Shown here: positions 22,915 through 28,933 of the stretch, piece by piece
How the letters are laid out: each line of letters begins with the position of its first letter
Position numbering within the stretch: the stretch's first letter is position 1
Origin: a virus
DNA length: 29,928 nucleotides
Virus record (IMG/VR): IMGVR_UViG_3300044675_002272
Location: 1 to 29,928 of that record
Reading direction: 5' to 3' (one strand)
Program-made: the position numbers and the translations under genes
The notes under the pieces: generated by a model
What the model was told of the DNA's origin: nothing
The model's input: only the letters and a program-made list of their open reading frames with translations
Database searches by the model: none

Positions 22915-23325
22915 ATGTCGCAAGAAATTCGAAAACCAGCAAACTGGGAAAACAGCACATTCGAAGACTTGTTCACGATTGAAGCTGGACAAGCTTATAT
23001 TGCCGAGCAATTCGGTGGAAGCGTTGACTCTGTTAAGAATTTTAGATCAAACAGAGAACGTTCTGACGCTTGCAGTTACGAACTATTTAAAGATGGGTCT
23101 TTGTGGTTTCACAATAACGCTCAAGACGAAATTTGGGCCGATGTTTCCGACTTCGTTCGTGAGCTGCAATTCACTGGAGTGTACTGGGAAGATACTCGTG
23201 ATCGCGATGGTTTTCTAGTCGATGCAATGGATCGCAATTTGTTGGTTCACCTGTGGGGTGAAGATGACGCTCGCGAGTTTTTTGAATCTGCTGGTGGGAT
23301 TGTGTCAGAAGTGGACGTAAACTAA
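22915..23325 (+). CDS. Unknown 136-residue acidic protein
   Basis: ATG 22915 follows the second ribozyme leader and its GGGAG site. The product is acidic and unrecognised (FEDLFTIEAGQAYIAEQFGGSVDSVKNFRSN, LWFHNNAQDEIWADVSDFVRELQF, LVHLWGEDDAREFFESAGG). It is not similar to the product of 22501-22809, so the ribozyme-leader unit was duplicated without its ORF. The stop overlaps the HTH gene start (TAATG). No enzyme motif was seen. Confidence 0.6.
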   Translation: MSQEIRKPANWENSTFEDLFTIEAGQAYIAEQFGGSVDSVKNFRSNRERSDACSYELFKDGSLWFHNNAQDEIWADVSDFVRELQFTGVYWEDTRDRDGFLVDAMDRNLLVHLWGEDDAREFFESAGGIVSEVDVN

Positions 23326-23540
23326 TGACCGAACCAAACGATTGGATACGAGACTCGGTAGCCAACGCAGCCGAGTCCCAAGGGCTTACCGCTTACGCAA
23401 TAGCCAAGCTACTCAACGGCAGTCCAACCGAAGAGACAGTCAAGCGGTATATTGCCAAGCGTTGCCATCTTGGCACGCAGCATGTGTCGAAGATCTGCGA
23501 TGTGCTGGGGTTGGATTTGCGGGTGAGGAAGAGGAAGTAG
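23325..23540 (+). CDS. Small Cro/C1-type helix-turn-helix protein
   Basis: The protein has 71 residues. A five-helix repressor-like domain is suggested by DSVANAAESQGLTAYAIAKLLNGSPTEETVKRYI, with HTH at ~22-45, and HLGTQHVSKICDVLGLDLRV at the end, the usual 'xxxLxKIcdxLgLd' end of the fold. There is no protease or dimerisation domain, so it is more like a Cro-type regulator than a full CI repressor. It is co-transcribed with the preceding small genes. It may bind the palindrome in the 22079 promoter (inference). Confidence 0.75.
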   Translation: MTEPNDWIRDSVANAAESQGLTAYAIAKLLNGSPTEETVKRYIAKRCHLGTQHVSKICDVLGLDLRVRKRK

Positions 23541-24104
23541 CGATGCAATAAAAATTTACGTTTTCGAAATCATTAAAGCAAAAGATATTAGATGACATGT
23601 ATTTCCTTCGTAGTGTCGTCAACACAAAGAAAATCGGTCGATTTCGAAGAGGGAGTTGTGGAGTAATCCAGTGCAGGATGGACACGATCGAAGACAAGTT
23701 GTCTGTTCGTGTGACCATAGGAAAGAGAAGAGCTTTCCAAAAAATCTCTGGAAAGAAACATCAATACCGTCCGTTGTTTGATATTTCGAAAGTTTTGAAA
23801 AAATGGCGGTCAATCTCACTCACTTAGGTTTCCTCCTCCATCCATCCACCAAACTGCATGTCGAAACCTCTCCCGTCAGACGAGGATCGAGGTATCTTTT
23901 TGTAGTCGCTGACGATGCATGGTCCATCGCTGCGGTTGCGTCTCCACCTTGATTCTTCACTGCACTAGCAACAGTTCTGCGCAAGCGATGGAACGTGCAT
24001 AGTGAAAACGCAATGGTTGGTCCTACGCTAGTGGATCATTACTACCCATTGCGTTTTCACTTGATTTAGTTCTTGCTAGGTAGCATAATTGAGGAATGAT
24101 TGCA
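23541..24104 (+). other. 555-base region without a convincing gene, rich in inverted repeats
   Basis: I see no convincing gene. A 76-codon frame (23597-23827) lacks a ribosome site and resembles nothing known. The first half holds a 13-base palindrome (AGACAA-G-TTGTCT, 23692-23704) and a CTTTCC segment (23733-23738) that could pair either with GGAAAG at 23720-23725 or with GGAAAG at 23750-23755. The second half contains the four-hairpin element described separately. The far end has a possible promoter, TTGATT (24061-24066), 17 bases, CATAAT (24084-24089). Confidence 0.6.
23826..24061 (+). repeat. Four consecutive stem-loops: candidate structured RNA or DNA element
   Basis: Stem 1: AGGTTTC (23826-23832) with GAAACCT (23863-23869). 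Stem 2: CGTCAG (23874-23879) with CTGACG (23909-23914), extended by CGA/TCG after a bulged A. Stem 3: 23915-23934 with 23980-24000, about 20 pairs with one mismatch and one bulge, and an inner GTTGC/GCAAC. Stem 4: a perfect 16-bp arm pair, 24001-24016 with 24046-24061. Stems 2, 3 and 4 abut without any spacer. CACTAGC in loop 3 (23963-23969) is complementary to GCTAGTG in loop 4 (24027-24033), a possible kissing-loop. No T-run follows any stem. Confidence 0.65.
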
Positions 24105-24308
24105 ATGCTAGAGAAATGGATAACAGTTTCGCAAGCAGCCGAGATAATCGGTTGCTCAGGTCAACGTCTGCGTTTTTTGGCAAAGAACAACAAGATACGT
24201 TCCGAAAAGGTCGGATCTGTTTGGCTTGTTGATCGAAAACAAGCCGAGATGATGGCTGAAACACCAGCGAAAACAGGCCGACCAAGAAAAAATCAAAAAT
24301 CCTCTTGA
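24105..24308 (+). CDS. Excisionase/MerR-like HTH DNA-binding protein
   Basis: The protein has 67 residues from ATG 24105, where GAGGA at 24091-24095 has good 9-base spacing; the in-frame ATG 24096 is the alternative and would be nearly leaderless from the predicted promoter. The sequence EKWITVSQAAEIIGCSGQRLRFLAKNNKIRSEKVGSVWLVDRKQAEMM is a winged-helix HTH_17/excisionase-type DNA-binding domain, followed by a basic AT-hook-like tail (TGRPRKNQK). With no integrase here, it is more likely a transcription or architectural regulator than a proven excisionase. Its stop codon overlaps the next promoter's -35 box. Confidence 0.75.
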   Translation: MLEKWITVSQAAEIIGCSGQRLRFLAKNNKIRSEKVGSVWLVDRKQAEMMAETPAKTGRPRKNQKSS

Positions 24309-24333
24309 CAAATGGTTGCAAGGTCGCAATAAC
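24305..24333 (+). promoter_or_regulatory. Promoter candidate with inverted repeat in its spacer
   Basis: The -35 element TTGACA (24305-24310) is perfect; the -10 candidate AATAAC (24328-24333) is weak, with a 17-base spacer. TTGC (24316-24319) and GCAA (24326-24329) form an inverted repeat with 6 bases between, a layout like that of the 22079 promoter but with a different sequence. Confidence 0.45.
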
Positions 24334-24392
24334 TAGCACGTCGATTGAAAACTGTAGTAAGTGATCAATCGATGAACAAACTAGCGGCTTCT

Positions 24393-24432
24393 TGGATCTG
24401 CTGATCCACCTAGTCGTATTCAACGACTTTTT
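24393..24432 (+). terminator. Hairpin followed by an intrinsic terminator
   Basis: TGGATC-TGCT-GATCCA forms a 6-bp hairpin near 24393-24408. It is followed by AGTCGT (24412-24417), loop ATTCA, ACGACT (24423-24428) and four more T residues (24429-24432). The terminator lies only ~100 bases after the 24305 promoter and just before the HNH gene ATG at 24439, so it could end a small RNA or attenuate the operon. Confidence 0.5.
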
Positions 24433-24438
24433 GAGTGC

Positions 24439-25074
24439 ATGGCGAGCGACGCTAACGGATGCACGGATTGGAATCTACGCATGGCTTACGTGCAAAATGC
24501 TTTGTTTGAGACTGGAGGGTTTTCCAGTGCAAGATCTTTCCATGAATGCAAGACTCGACAGGAAGCAGCGTTGCGGTGGTTACGTTCGCAAAAGCTGCCA
24601 AAGGTCGTATACGAGAAGCAACACAAGGGCGCTAGATTAGCACCCGCTATTGAAGTCCTAAGGAATGGATGGGGGTTCGATATTCTTGGCGATGGTTCAA
24701 TTGGCAATCCATACTTTCTTGCTGATAGGCTTCAGTATCCTACGCGGGTTCATGTTACGCCGCAAATGGAGGCTGCCTACTATGCTTCAGAGCATTGGAC
24801 GCAAACAAGGACTGGGCGATTCGAGTGCGATAACTATTCGTGCCGCATCTGCACGATTGAAGAACCTGCGGCTTTTGTTCACCACATAAAGTACGACTTG
24901 TTCAACGAGTCGCTTGATGATTTGATTTCTGTCTGCGAACGTCACCACAAGATGATTCACGACAATTCAAGAATCGGCTTTCCAATTGGTTGTGATGTTT
25001 CGATAGCTGAGAAACTACTAGGCGTTCCGTCCTACTCTTTTGAAGACTGGCTTTTGCCGCTAAGTCATGATTAA
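24439..25074 (+). CDS. HNH endonuclease-like protein
   Basis: The protein has 211 residues. The C-terminal ~85 residues hold an HNH motif: CDNYSCRIC (zinc-binding CxxC pair), VHHIKYDLFNESLDDLISVC with the catalytic HH at the start, and CERHHKMIH at the end. The N-terminal ~125 residues are unrecognised, with a helical, basic part (TRQEAALRWLRSQKLPKVVYEKQHKG) that might bind DNA. It is unlike the packaging HNH at 6422 in sequence and arrangement. It overlaps the methyltransferase gene by 8 bases. It could be a free-standing homing nuclease or a nuclease partnered with that methyltransferase; the sequence does not decide. Confidence 0.75.
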   Translation: MASDANGCTDWNLRMAYVQNALFETGGFSSARSFHECKTRQEAALRWLRSQKLPKVVYEKQHKGARLAPAIEVLRNGWGFDILGDGSIGNPYFLADRLQYPTRVHVTPQMEAAYYASEHWTQTRTGRFECDNYSCRICTIEEPAAFVHHIKYDLFNESLDDLISVCERHHKMIHDNSRIGFPIGCDVSIAEKLLGVPSYSFEDWLLPLSHD

Positions 25075-26089
25075 GAACGAGATCAACACATCACTCGCTT
25101 CTATATCAGCAGCAAAGAACGCACTCGTCGCAGCTTCTAACCTAGAAGACGTTTTGACGATTCGCGACAAGGCTAAAGCGATCCAGGAACTTGTGAAGGC
25201 ACGCAACGCAAGCCTAGAGACTCAAAACGCAGCAGCAGAGATTCGATTGCGAGCTGAACGCAAGGCTGGCGAGATGCTGCATAAGATGAATCTCAAGCGA
25301 GGCAAGAAAGCAATTGATACCACGATGGTATCAATTAAAGACCTGGGAATAACAGGAAACCAATCCTCTCGTTGGCAACTAACCTCCAAAGTCAAAGAGC
25401 GAGACTTTGTGAAAATCGTCACCGAGTGCAACGCAATTAGAGAGGAGTTGACGCAAAAGAGGCTTTTAGATTTTGCGAAGAAGATGACAAAAGCCGAAAA
25501 GCTAGAGTCTGAAATTATAGAGCAGCCTGAATCGGAAGATGGTTCGGTTGTCGACGACCTAACGAACTTAGAGCAACGCAAGTTTGGAACGATATACGCG
25601 GACCCGCCCTGGCAATATGGCAATCAAGGTACTCGCGCTTCGACTGGTAATCACTACAACACAATGACTCTCGATGACATTTGCAGTATGCCGGTCGAGT
25701 CTCTTGCGGCTGACGACGCCCATTTGCACCTATGGACAACGAATGCATTTTTGTTTGATGCAAAGCGGGTAATGGACGCATGGGGATTTGAGTACCGTTC
25801 GGTATTTGTTTGGGTAAAGCCTCAAATGGGTATCGGAAACTACTGGAGAGTTTCGCACGAGTTTTTGCTGCTTGGCATTCGTGGAAATGCTAAACGATTT
25901 AACGAGCACAACCATATGAGCTGGGCTCAAATCGACAGGTCTAAGCATTCAGCAAAACCTGAGCAGATACGCAGAACTATTGAGAAAGTAAGCAACGGAC
26001 CTTACTTGGAGTTGTTTGGAAGGAATCAGGTTCATGGCTGGACGGTGTTTGGTAATCAAGTATCAGCACAAAGTGTATTGGCAATTTAA
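25067..26089 (+). CDS. MT-A70-type DNA adenine N6-methyltransferase
   Basis: The protein has 340 residues. Residues ~166-335 are an MT-A70 methyltransferase: catalytic DPPW in IYADPPWQYG, HYNTMTLDDICSMP, HLHLWTTNAFL, FEYRSVFVWVKPQ, GNYWRVSHEFLLLG and PYLELFGRNQVHGWTVFGNQ. The N-terminal ~150 residues (LEDVLTIRDKAKAIQELVKARN, AEIRLRAERKAGEMLHKMN, IKDLGITGNQSSRWQL) match a helical region commonly joined to this domain in phage and plasmid methyltransferases and likely used for DNA binding. It transfers methyl from SAM to the N6 of adenine; the recognition site is unknown. It may protect phage DNA from host restriction. Confidence 0.9.
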   Translation: MIKNEINTSLASISAAKNALVAASNLEDVLTIRDKAKAIQELVKARNASLETQNAAAEIRLRAERKAGEMLHKMNLKRGKKAIDTTMVSIKDLGITGNQSSRWQLTSKVKERDFVKIVTECNAIREELTQKRLLDFAKKMTKAEKLESEIIEQPESEDGSVVDDLTNLEQRKFGTIYADPPWQYGNQGTRASTGNHYNTMTLDDICSMPVESLAADDAHLHLWTTNAFLFDAKRVMDAWGFEYRSVFVWVKPQMGIGNYWRVSHEFLLLGIRGNAKRFNEHNHMSWAQIDRSKHSAKPEQIRRTIEKVSNGPYLELFGRNQVHGWTVFGNQVSAQSVLAI

Positions 26090-26104
26090 CGAGGAATTTT
26101 AATC

Positions 26105-26323
26105 ATGACATTTATAGTCGAATGCGAAGTCGAGTTTAGCGAGGCACAAATGAAGATGCGAGAGGCTATGGAGGCTAGGAAACAAAACACCACCACAAAC
26201 GTAACTGTGGAGGGCTTACGTCTCTCGGTCGAGATAGTATCGCTGATGAATCGATACGGCTACAAGCTTGGGGATAGTGATTTGTTGGAAGTGGCGAAGC
26301 TGTGCAGCAAGGTGGCGAAGTAG
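26105..26323 (+). CDS. Unknown 72-residue protein
   Basis: ATG 26105 follows GAGGAA with good spacing. The short, helix-rich product (VEFSEAQMKMREAMEARKQN, VTVEGLRLSVEIVSLMNRYGYKL, DLLEVAKLCSKVA) is not recognised. Its compact amphipathic helices suggest a small regulator or adaptor, but no motif supports this directly. It ends 7 bases before the tRNA-like structure. Confidence 0.55.
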   Translation: MTFIVECEVEFSEAQMKMREAMEARKQNTTTNVTVEGLRLSVEIVSLMNRYGYKLGDSDLLEVAKLCSKVAK

Positions 26324-26330
26324 GATTTTT

Positions 26331-26422
26331 GAATCGGCTTGAAGGCAAGGCTTAGCGGGAACAAGGTGTTATGCCCTCCTTAAAATAGCTAAGTGAAGTT
26401 GGTTCGATCCCAACCCGATTCA
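26331..26422 (+). ncRNA. tRNA-like structure (acceptor and T arms perfect, non-standard middle)
   Basis: The acceptor stem is GAATCGG (26331-26337) with CCGATTC (26415-26421), 7 bp, followed by A26422. The T arm is GTTGG (26398-26402), loop TTCGATC (26403-26409), CCAAC (26410-26414), fully consensus and directly joined to the acceptor. A small D-like hairpin CTT-GAAGGC-AAG (26338-26349) has the expected GG. CTTAGC (26351-26356) pairs with GCTAAG (26388-26393), but it closes a 31-base loop instead of a 7-base anticodon loop. No normal anticodon arm could be drawn, and CCA is not encoded. It is tRNA-like; a functional tRNA is unlikely as read. Confidence 0.6.
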
Positions 26423-26464
26423 TTGGTTTAAGTTTGATGGAATCTTTAGACATGGAGTGTTTTT

Positions 26465-26650
26465 ATGTTGGTACTCAGCAGGAAGAAAACGGAATCAGTT
26501 CGCATTGGAAGCGACATCGTTATCACGATTATTGAAATACGCGGGGACAAGGTACGTCTTGGGTTTAACGCACCGAAGGACGTTTCGATTCATAGGCAAG
26601 AAGTGTACGACATCATCATGCAACAAAGCGAGGAGAAAATCGCATCATGA
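26465..26650 (+). CDS. csrA: Phage-encoded carbon storage regulator CsrA
   Basis: The protein has 61 residues. It begins MLVLSRKKTESVRIG (Leu4 and Arg6 of the RNA-binding strand are present), continues with VTIIEIRGDKVRLGFNAPKDVSIHR and includes the Arg44-equivalent in VSIHRQEVY. This is the complete CsrA fold: a dimer that binds GGA motifs in RNA hairpins and often blocks ribosome sites. The ATG is preceded by GGAG at 26455-26458. The gene overlaps the acetyltransferase by 4 bases (ATGA). A phage copy could redirect host mRNA control or act on phage leaders, many of which contain GGA near the start codon; targets are not known. Confidence 0.93.
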   Translation: MLVLSRKKTESVRIGSDIVITIIEIRGDKVRLGFNAPKDVSIHRQEVYDIIMQQSEEKIAS

Positions 26651-27129
26651 CTGCAATTCAAATGGCTACTCAGACCTACATCCGATGGATGGTGCTAAGC
26701 GACTTATCCTCAGTAGTTGCAATCGAAAAAGACGTATACGACTACCCGTGGAGTCAGCAAGAATTCCTCATCGCAGCGCGTCAACGACACTGGATCGGCA
26801 TGGTCGCAGAACGAAACGAAGAAGTCGTAGGCTACATGGTTTACGAACTACACAGAGATCGAATTGAACTGCTGAACTTTGCAGTCCGTGCTAGGTCGCA
26901 ACGTCTTGGAGTTGGTTCTGCAATGGTAGAAAAGTTGAAGTCGAAACTAGCTTACGAAAGACGGAACAAGATATCGCTGGAGATACGAGAAAGGAACTTG
27001 GATGGACAGCTATTTTTTCGCCAAGCTGGTTTTTTATGTACGTCGATTTTGCATGGCTGGTATGCAGTTGAGGAAGAGTCCATTGCGTATCGAATGCAGT
27101 TCAGTACAGGAGAGTTGCGAAATGGCTAA
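26647..27129 (+). CDS. GNAT N-acetyltransferase, RimI-like
   Basis: The protein has 160 residues. It shows the GNAT order: an N-terminal LSSVVAIEKDVYDYPWSQQEF (very like RimI), GYMVYELHRDRIELLNFAV, the acetyl-CoA loop RARSQRLGVGSAMV, and NLDGQLFFRQAGFLCTSIL. RimI acetylates the N-terminal Ala of ribosomal protein S18 using acetyl-CoA; related enzymes modify other N-termini. Whether this copy acts on S18, a host defence protein or a phage protein is unknown. It is translationally coupled to csrA and to the following gene, which starts inside its end. Confidence 0.85.
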   Translation: MTAIQMATQTYIRWMVLSDLSSVVAIEKDVYDYPWSQQEFLIAARQRHWIGMVAERNEEVVGYMVYELHRDRIELLNFAVRARSQRLGVGSAMVEKLKSKLAYERRNKISLEIRERNLDGQLFFRQAGFLCTSILHGWYAVEEESIAYRMQFSTGELRNG

Positions 27130-27421
27130 CCTATACGTCGAAGTGAAGATCACTTGGTTTTTTCAGACTTCACCAGCCAACTATTTGTTTTACGCTGACC
27201 CGAACAGCGATGCTTTTACGGATGGCAGGTTCAGCGATTCGCGAACGCATTATGCGGTTGTTGAGATCGTCGGCAATGAAGCGTTGACACTGGCACAATT
27301 GAAGGCTGATCTGTCGGAAAAGTTTCGGCATCAACCAGCGGTGTGGGAGGTGAAGCCGATTCGCAAGTATGAGTACATTGCTGGGATTGAACGGTTGAAG
27401 GAGGAGTGCGTTCATGACTGA
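27122..27421 (+). CDS. Unknown 99-residue protein
   Basis: The start is ATG 27122, overlapping the acetyltransferase stop; longer in-frame starts would lie far inside that gene and encode sequence unlike the rest. The small alpha/beta product (ANLYVEVKITWFFQTSP, THYAVVEIVGNEALTLAQLKADLSEKF, IRKYEYIAGIERLKEEC) is not recognised. The strand-helix arrangement suggests one compact domain. It overlaps the next ATG by 8 bases. Confidence 0.55.
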   Translation: MANLYVEVKITWFFQTSPANYLFYADPNSDAFTDGRFSDSRTHYAVVEIVGNEALTLAQLKADLSEKFRHQPAVWEVKPIRKYEYIAGIERLKEECVHD

Positions 27422-27776
27422 GCAAAAGAAAAAAGGCTATGGCCCGAAAGGTGGCAATAAAGATCCGCGAATCCGTGAAGCTAGAAGTTTGCGAAGTCGA
27501 GGCAAGACGGACGCTGACCTACTAGCACTAGGGTATACGAAAAACGAGATCGCTAGATCGTTCATACCGAATTCGGTATCGACTCACGCACGGTGTCGAG
27601 CTTGCGGTTGGAAAGCAATACTAGACGAAGATCGGGTGTGTATGGCTTGTCAGATGTTGGCAAGACTGAAACGTGAAGAACGTGAACGAACGGAAGTTAA
27701 GAAACTAGTGGAGGTGGTTGTTGAAAGGTGCTACGAGCACTTTGATCACCCTGCGATTATTGGGAGTGGAAAATGA
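27414..27776 (+). CDS. Small zinc-ribbon protein
   Basis: The protein has 120 residues, with GGAGGAG at 27400-27406 before the ATG. The N-terminus is basic and Gly-rich (KKKGYGPKGGNKDPRIREA). A CRACG...CMACQ zinc ribbon lies at residues ~61-80, preceded by a helix-rich segment (TDADLLALGYTKNEIARSFI) that resembles a helix-turn-helix. A long charged helix follows. A nucleic-acid-binding or regulatory role is likely from these features; no specific family was recognised. It overlaps the next ATG (ATGA). Confidence 0.6.
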   Translation: MTEQKKKGYGPKGGNKDPRIREARSLRSRGKTDADLLALGYTKNEIARSFIPNSVSTHARCRACGWKAILDEDRVCMACQMLARLKREERERTEVKKLVEVVVERCYEHFDHPAIIGSGK

Positions 27777-28042
27777 ACAACCGCACGGAAAGCTCGCTCA
27801 TAACCATGCAAGGGCATCAACCTGCATTCGTTAGCGTTGACGAAGAAATCATACGCGAGGCAATAGTTGCGTGCGATACAGCGATTGAGAACACCCATGA
27901 GTGTTTGCAGTCGTTGAGATCACAAAATTCCTATCGACAAAAAAGAGAGAAATTCGTTACCGAGTCCTACGAAAAGGACTTGATTAGGCTTTCTTCCGTA
28001 AGGAAGAAATTAAGGAAATTACTTGGGTGGCCTGAAGTATGA
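27773..28042 (+). CDS. Small helical protein
   Basis: The protein has 89 residues, coupled to the preceding gene by ATGA. After a short polar start it is almost all helical and charged (DEEIIREAIVACDTAIENTHECLQSL, EKDLIRLSSVRKKLRKLLGW), suggesting a coiled-coil hairpin. No family was recognised. Confidence 0.5.
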   Translation: MNNRTESSLITMQGHQPAFVSVDEEIIREAIVACDTAIENTHECLQSLRSQNSYRQKREKFVTESYEKDLIRLSSVRKKLRKLLGWPEV

Positions 28043-28070
28043 ACTGTAAGACTCAACACTAGGAGAAAGC

Positions 28071-28301
28071 ATGAACAGACAAGCAAGACTAGAAGGTGCG
28101 AAAGAATGGACGGACTACGGCAACGTTACTTTTTTTGAAGCAATTAAAACGCACGCTATTGTGACATCGCAACGCAATAGCTTATGCCCGGCGAAATGGG
28201 TTGTTGAAGTACGTTGCGAATCCGAACCAGAAACAATCGATACGTTTGAAGTTCAAACGACGATTCACGCTGAAATTTTGAATCCACGAAAGGGTATGTA
28301 A
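28071..28301 (+). CDS. Unknown 76-residue protein
   Basis: ATG 28071 is preceded by AGGAG at 28060-28064. The small beta-rich product (DYGNVTFFEAIKTHAIVTSQ, KWVVEVRCESEPETIDTFEVQTTIHAEIL) has no recognised domain. Its stop overlaps the next ATG (TAATG), so it is in the recombination-gene operon. Confidence 0.5.
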   Translation: MNRQARLEGAKEWTDYGNVTFFEAIKTHAIVTSQRNSLCPAKWVVEVRCESEPETIDTFEVQTTIHAEILNPRKGM

Positions 28302-28666
28302 TGAGTTTGATAGTACCAGAGAATTTAGATTTATCCAAGCTGGAAGTTGCCAGCGTTGATTTAAGTCAACAGTATTGGACACCGGAAAAGGTCGGTGAGA
28401 AACGACGTATGTTTTTTTCCTGTGTCCAAGAACGTATCGTTCTGGATCAGAAGACTGGTGAGGATATCTTGCTTCCTTGTGCAGTGTTTGTTGAGCCGAT
28501 CGATGGTGAGGTGAGAACGGTCGTGAACGGTTCGAAGCGGTTGGTTGCTGTGTTTAAGAATGAGATCGCAGTCAATACTCCGGTGCAAATCACCTACAAG
28601 GGGAAGAAGAAGAATCGGACGAATGGGAATATGAGTGACGATTGGTCGGTGGTGACTCTGAAGTAA
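28301..28666 (+). CDS. Unknown OB-like protein upstream of the exonuclease
   Basis: The protein has 121 residues and is mainly beta (CVQERIVLDQKTGEDILLPCAVFVEP, GEVRTVVNGSKRLVAVFKN, TPVQITYKGKKKNRTNGNMSDDWSVVTL). A five-strand barrel with a basic loop near the end would fit an OB-fold nucleic-acid-binding protein. Small OB or annealing proteins often lie next to YqaJ/lambda-exo nucleases, which makes a single-strand DNA-binding role possible; this is inference from shape and position. Confidence 0.5.
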   Translation: MSLIVPENLDLSKLEVASVDLSQQYWTPEKVGEKRRMFFSCVQERIVLDQKTGEDILLPCAVFVEPIDGEVRTVVNGSKRLVAVFKNEIAVNTPVQITYKGKKKNRTNGNMSDDWSVVTLK

Positions 28667-28678
28667 GAAGGATGCAAA

Positions 28679-28933
28679 ATGACTAAGGATTACAAAATAC
28701 GATTATCTGAAGCTAAAGCACAGTTTACGCAAGATGGCAATACTCTAGGATCAACTGACGACACGGAGATACTGGACATATCTTTTGAGAATCAGCTTCC
28801 AGGTGATGAGACGTTTATGGTTTTGCGATCAACAACTGGATGGTCTATCAACGATGCTTCCGACTTAACAAACATTTTAGAACGGGTTCATAAAGCGATT
28901 GAAGCTATAAGGGAGTTTGATGGCAATGATTGA
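28679..28933 (+). CDS. Unknown 84-residue protein
   Basis: ATG 28679 follows AAGGA with 6-7 bases of spacing. The acidic product (DYKIRLSEAKAQFTQDGNTLG, DDTEILDISFENQLPGDETFMVLRSTTGW, ERVHKAIEAIREF) is not recognised. It overlaps the exonuclease gene by 14 bases, so it is translationally linked to it and may be an accessory factor. Confidence 0.5.
   Translation: MTKDYKIRLSEAKAQFTQDGNTLGSTDDTEILDISFENQLPGDETFMVLRSTTGWSINDASDLTNILERVHKAIEAIREFDGND

Noticed and set aside
23597-23827. 76-codon open frame, basic product
   Set aside because: No ribosome site, no family resemblance, and its end enters the first stem of the hairpin element. It is noted as unlikely, not excluded.
23826-24061. tmRNA, group I intron or IscB omega-RNA as identity for the hairpin element
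   Set aside because: No tRNA-like ends, no recognisable intron core and no IscB-like protein; the nearby HNH protein lacks a RuvC part. The class remains unknown.
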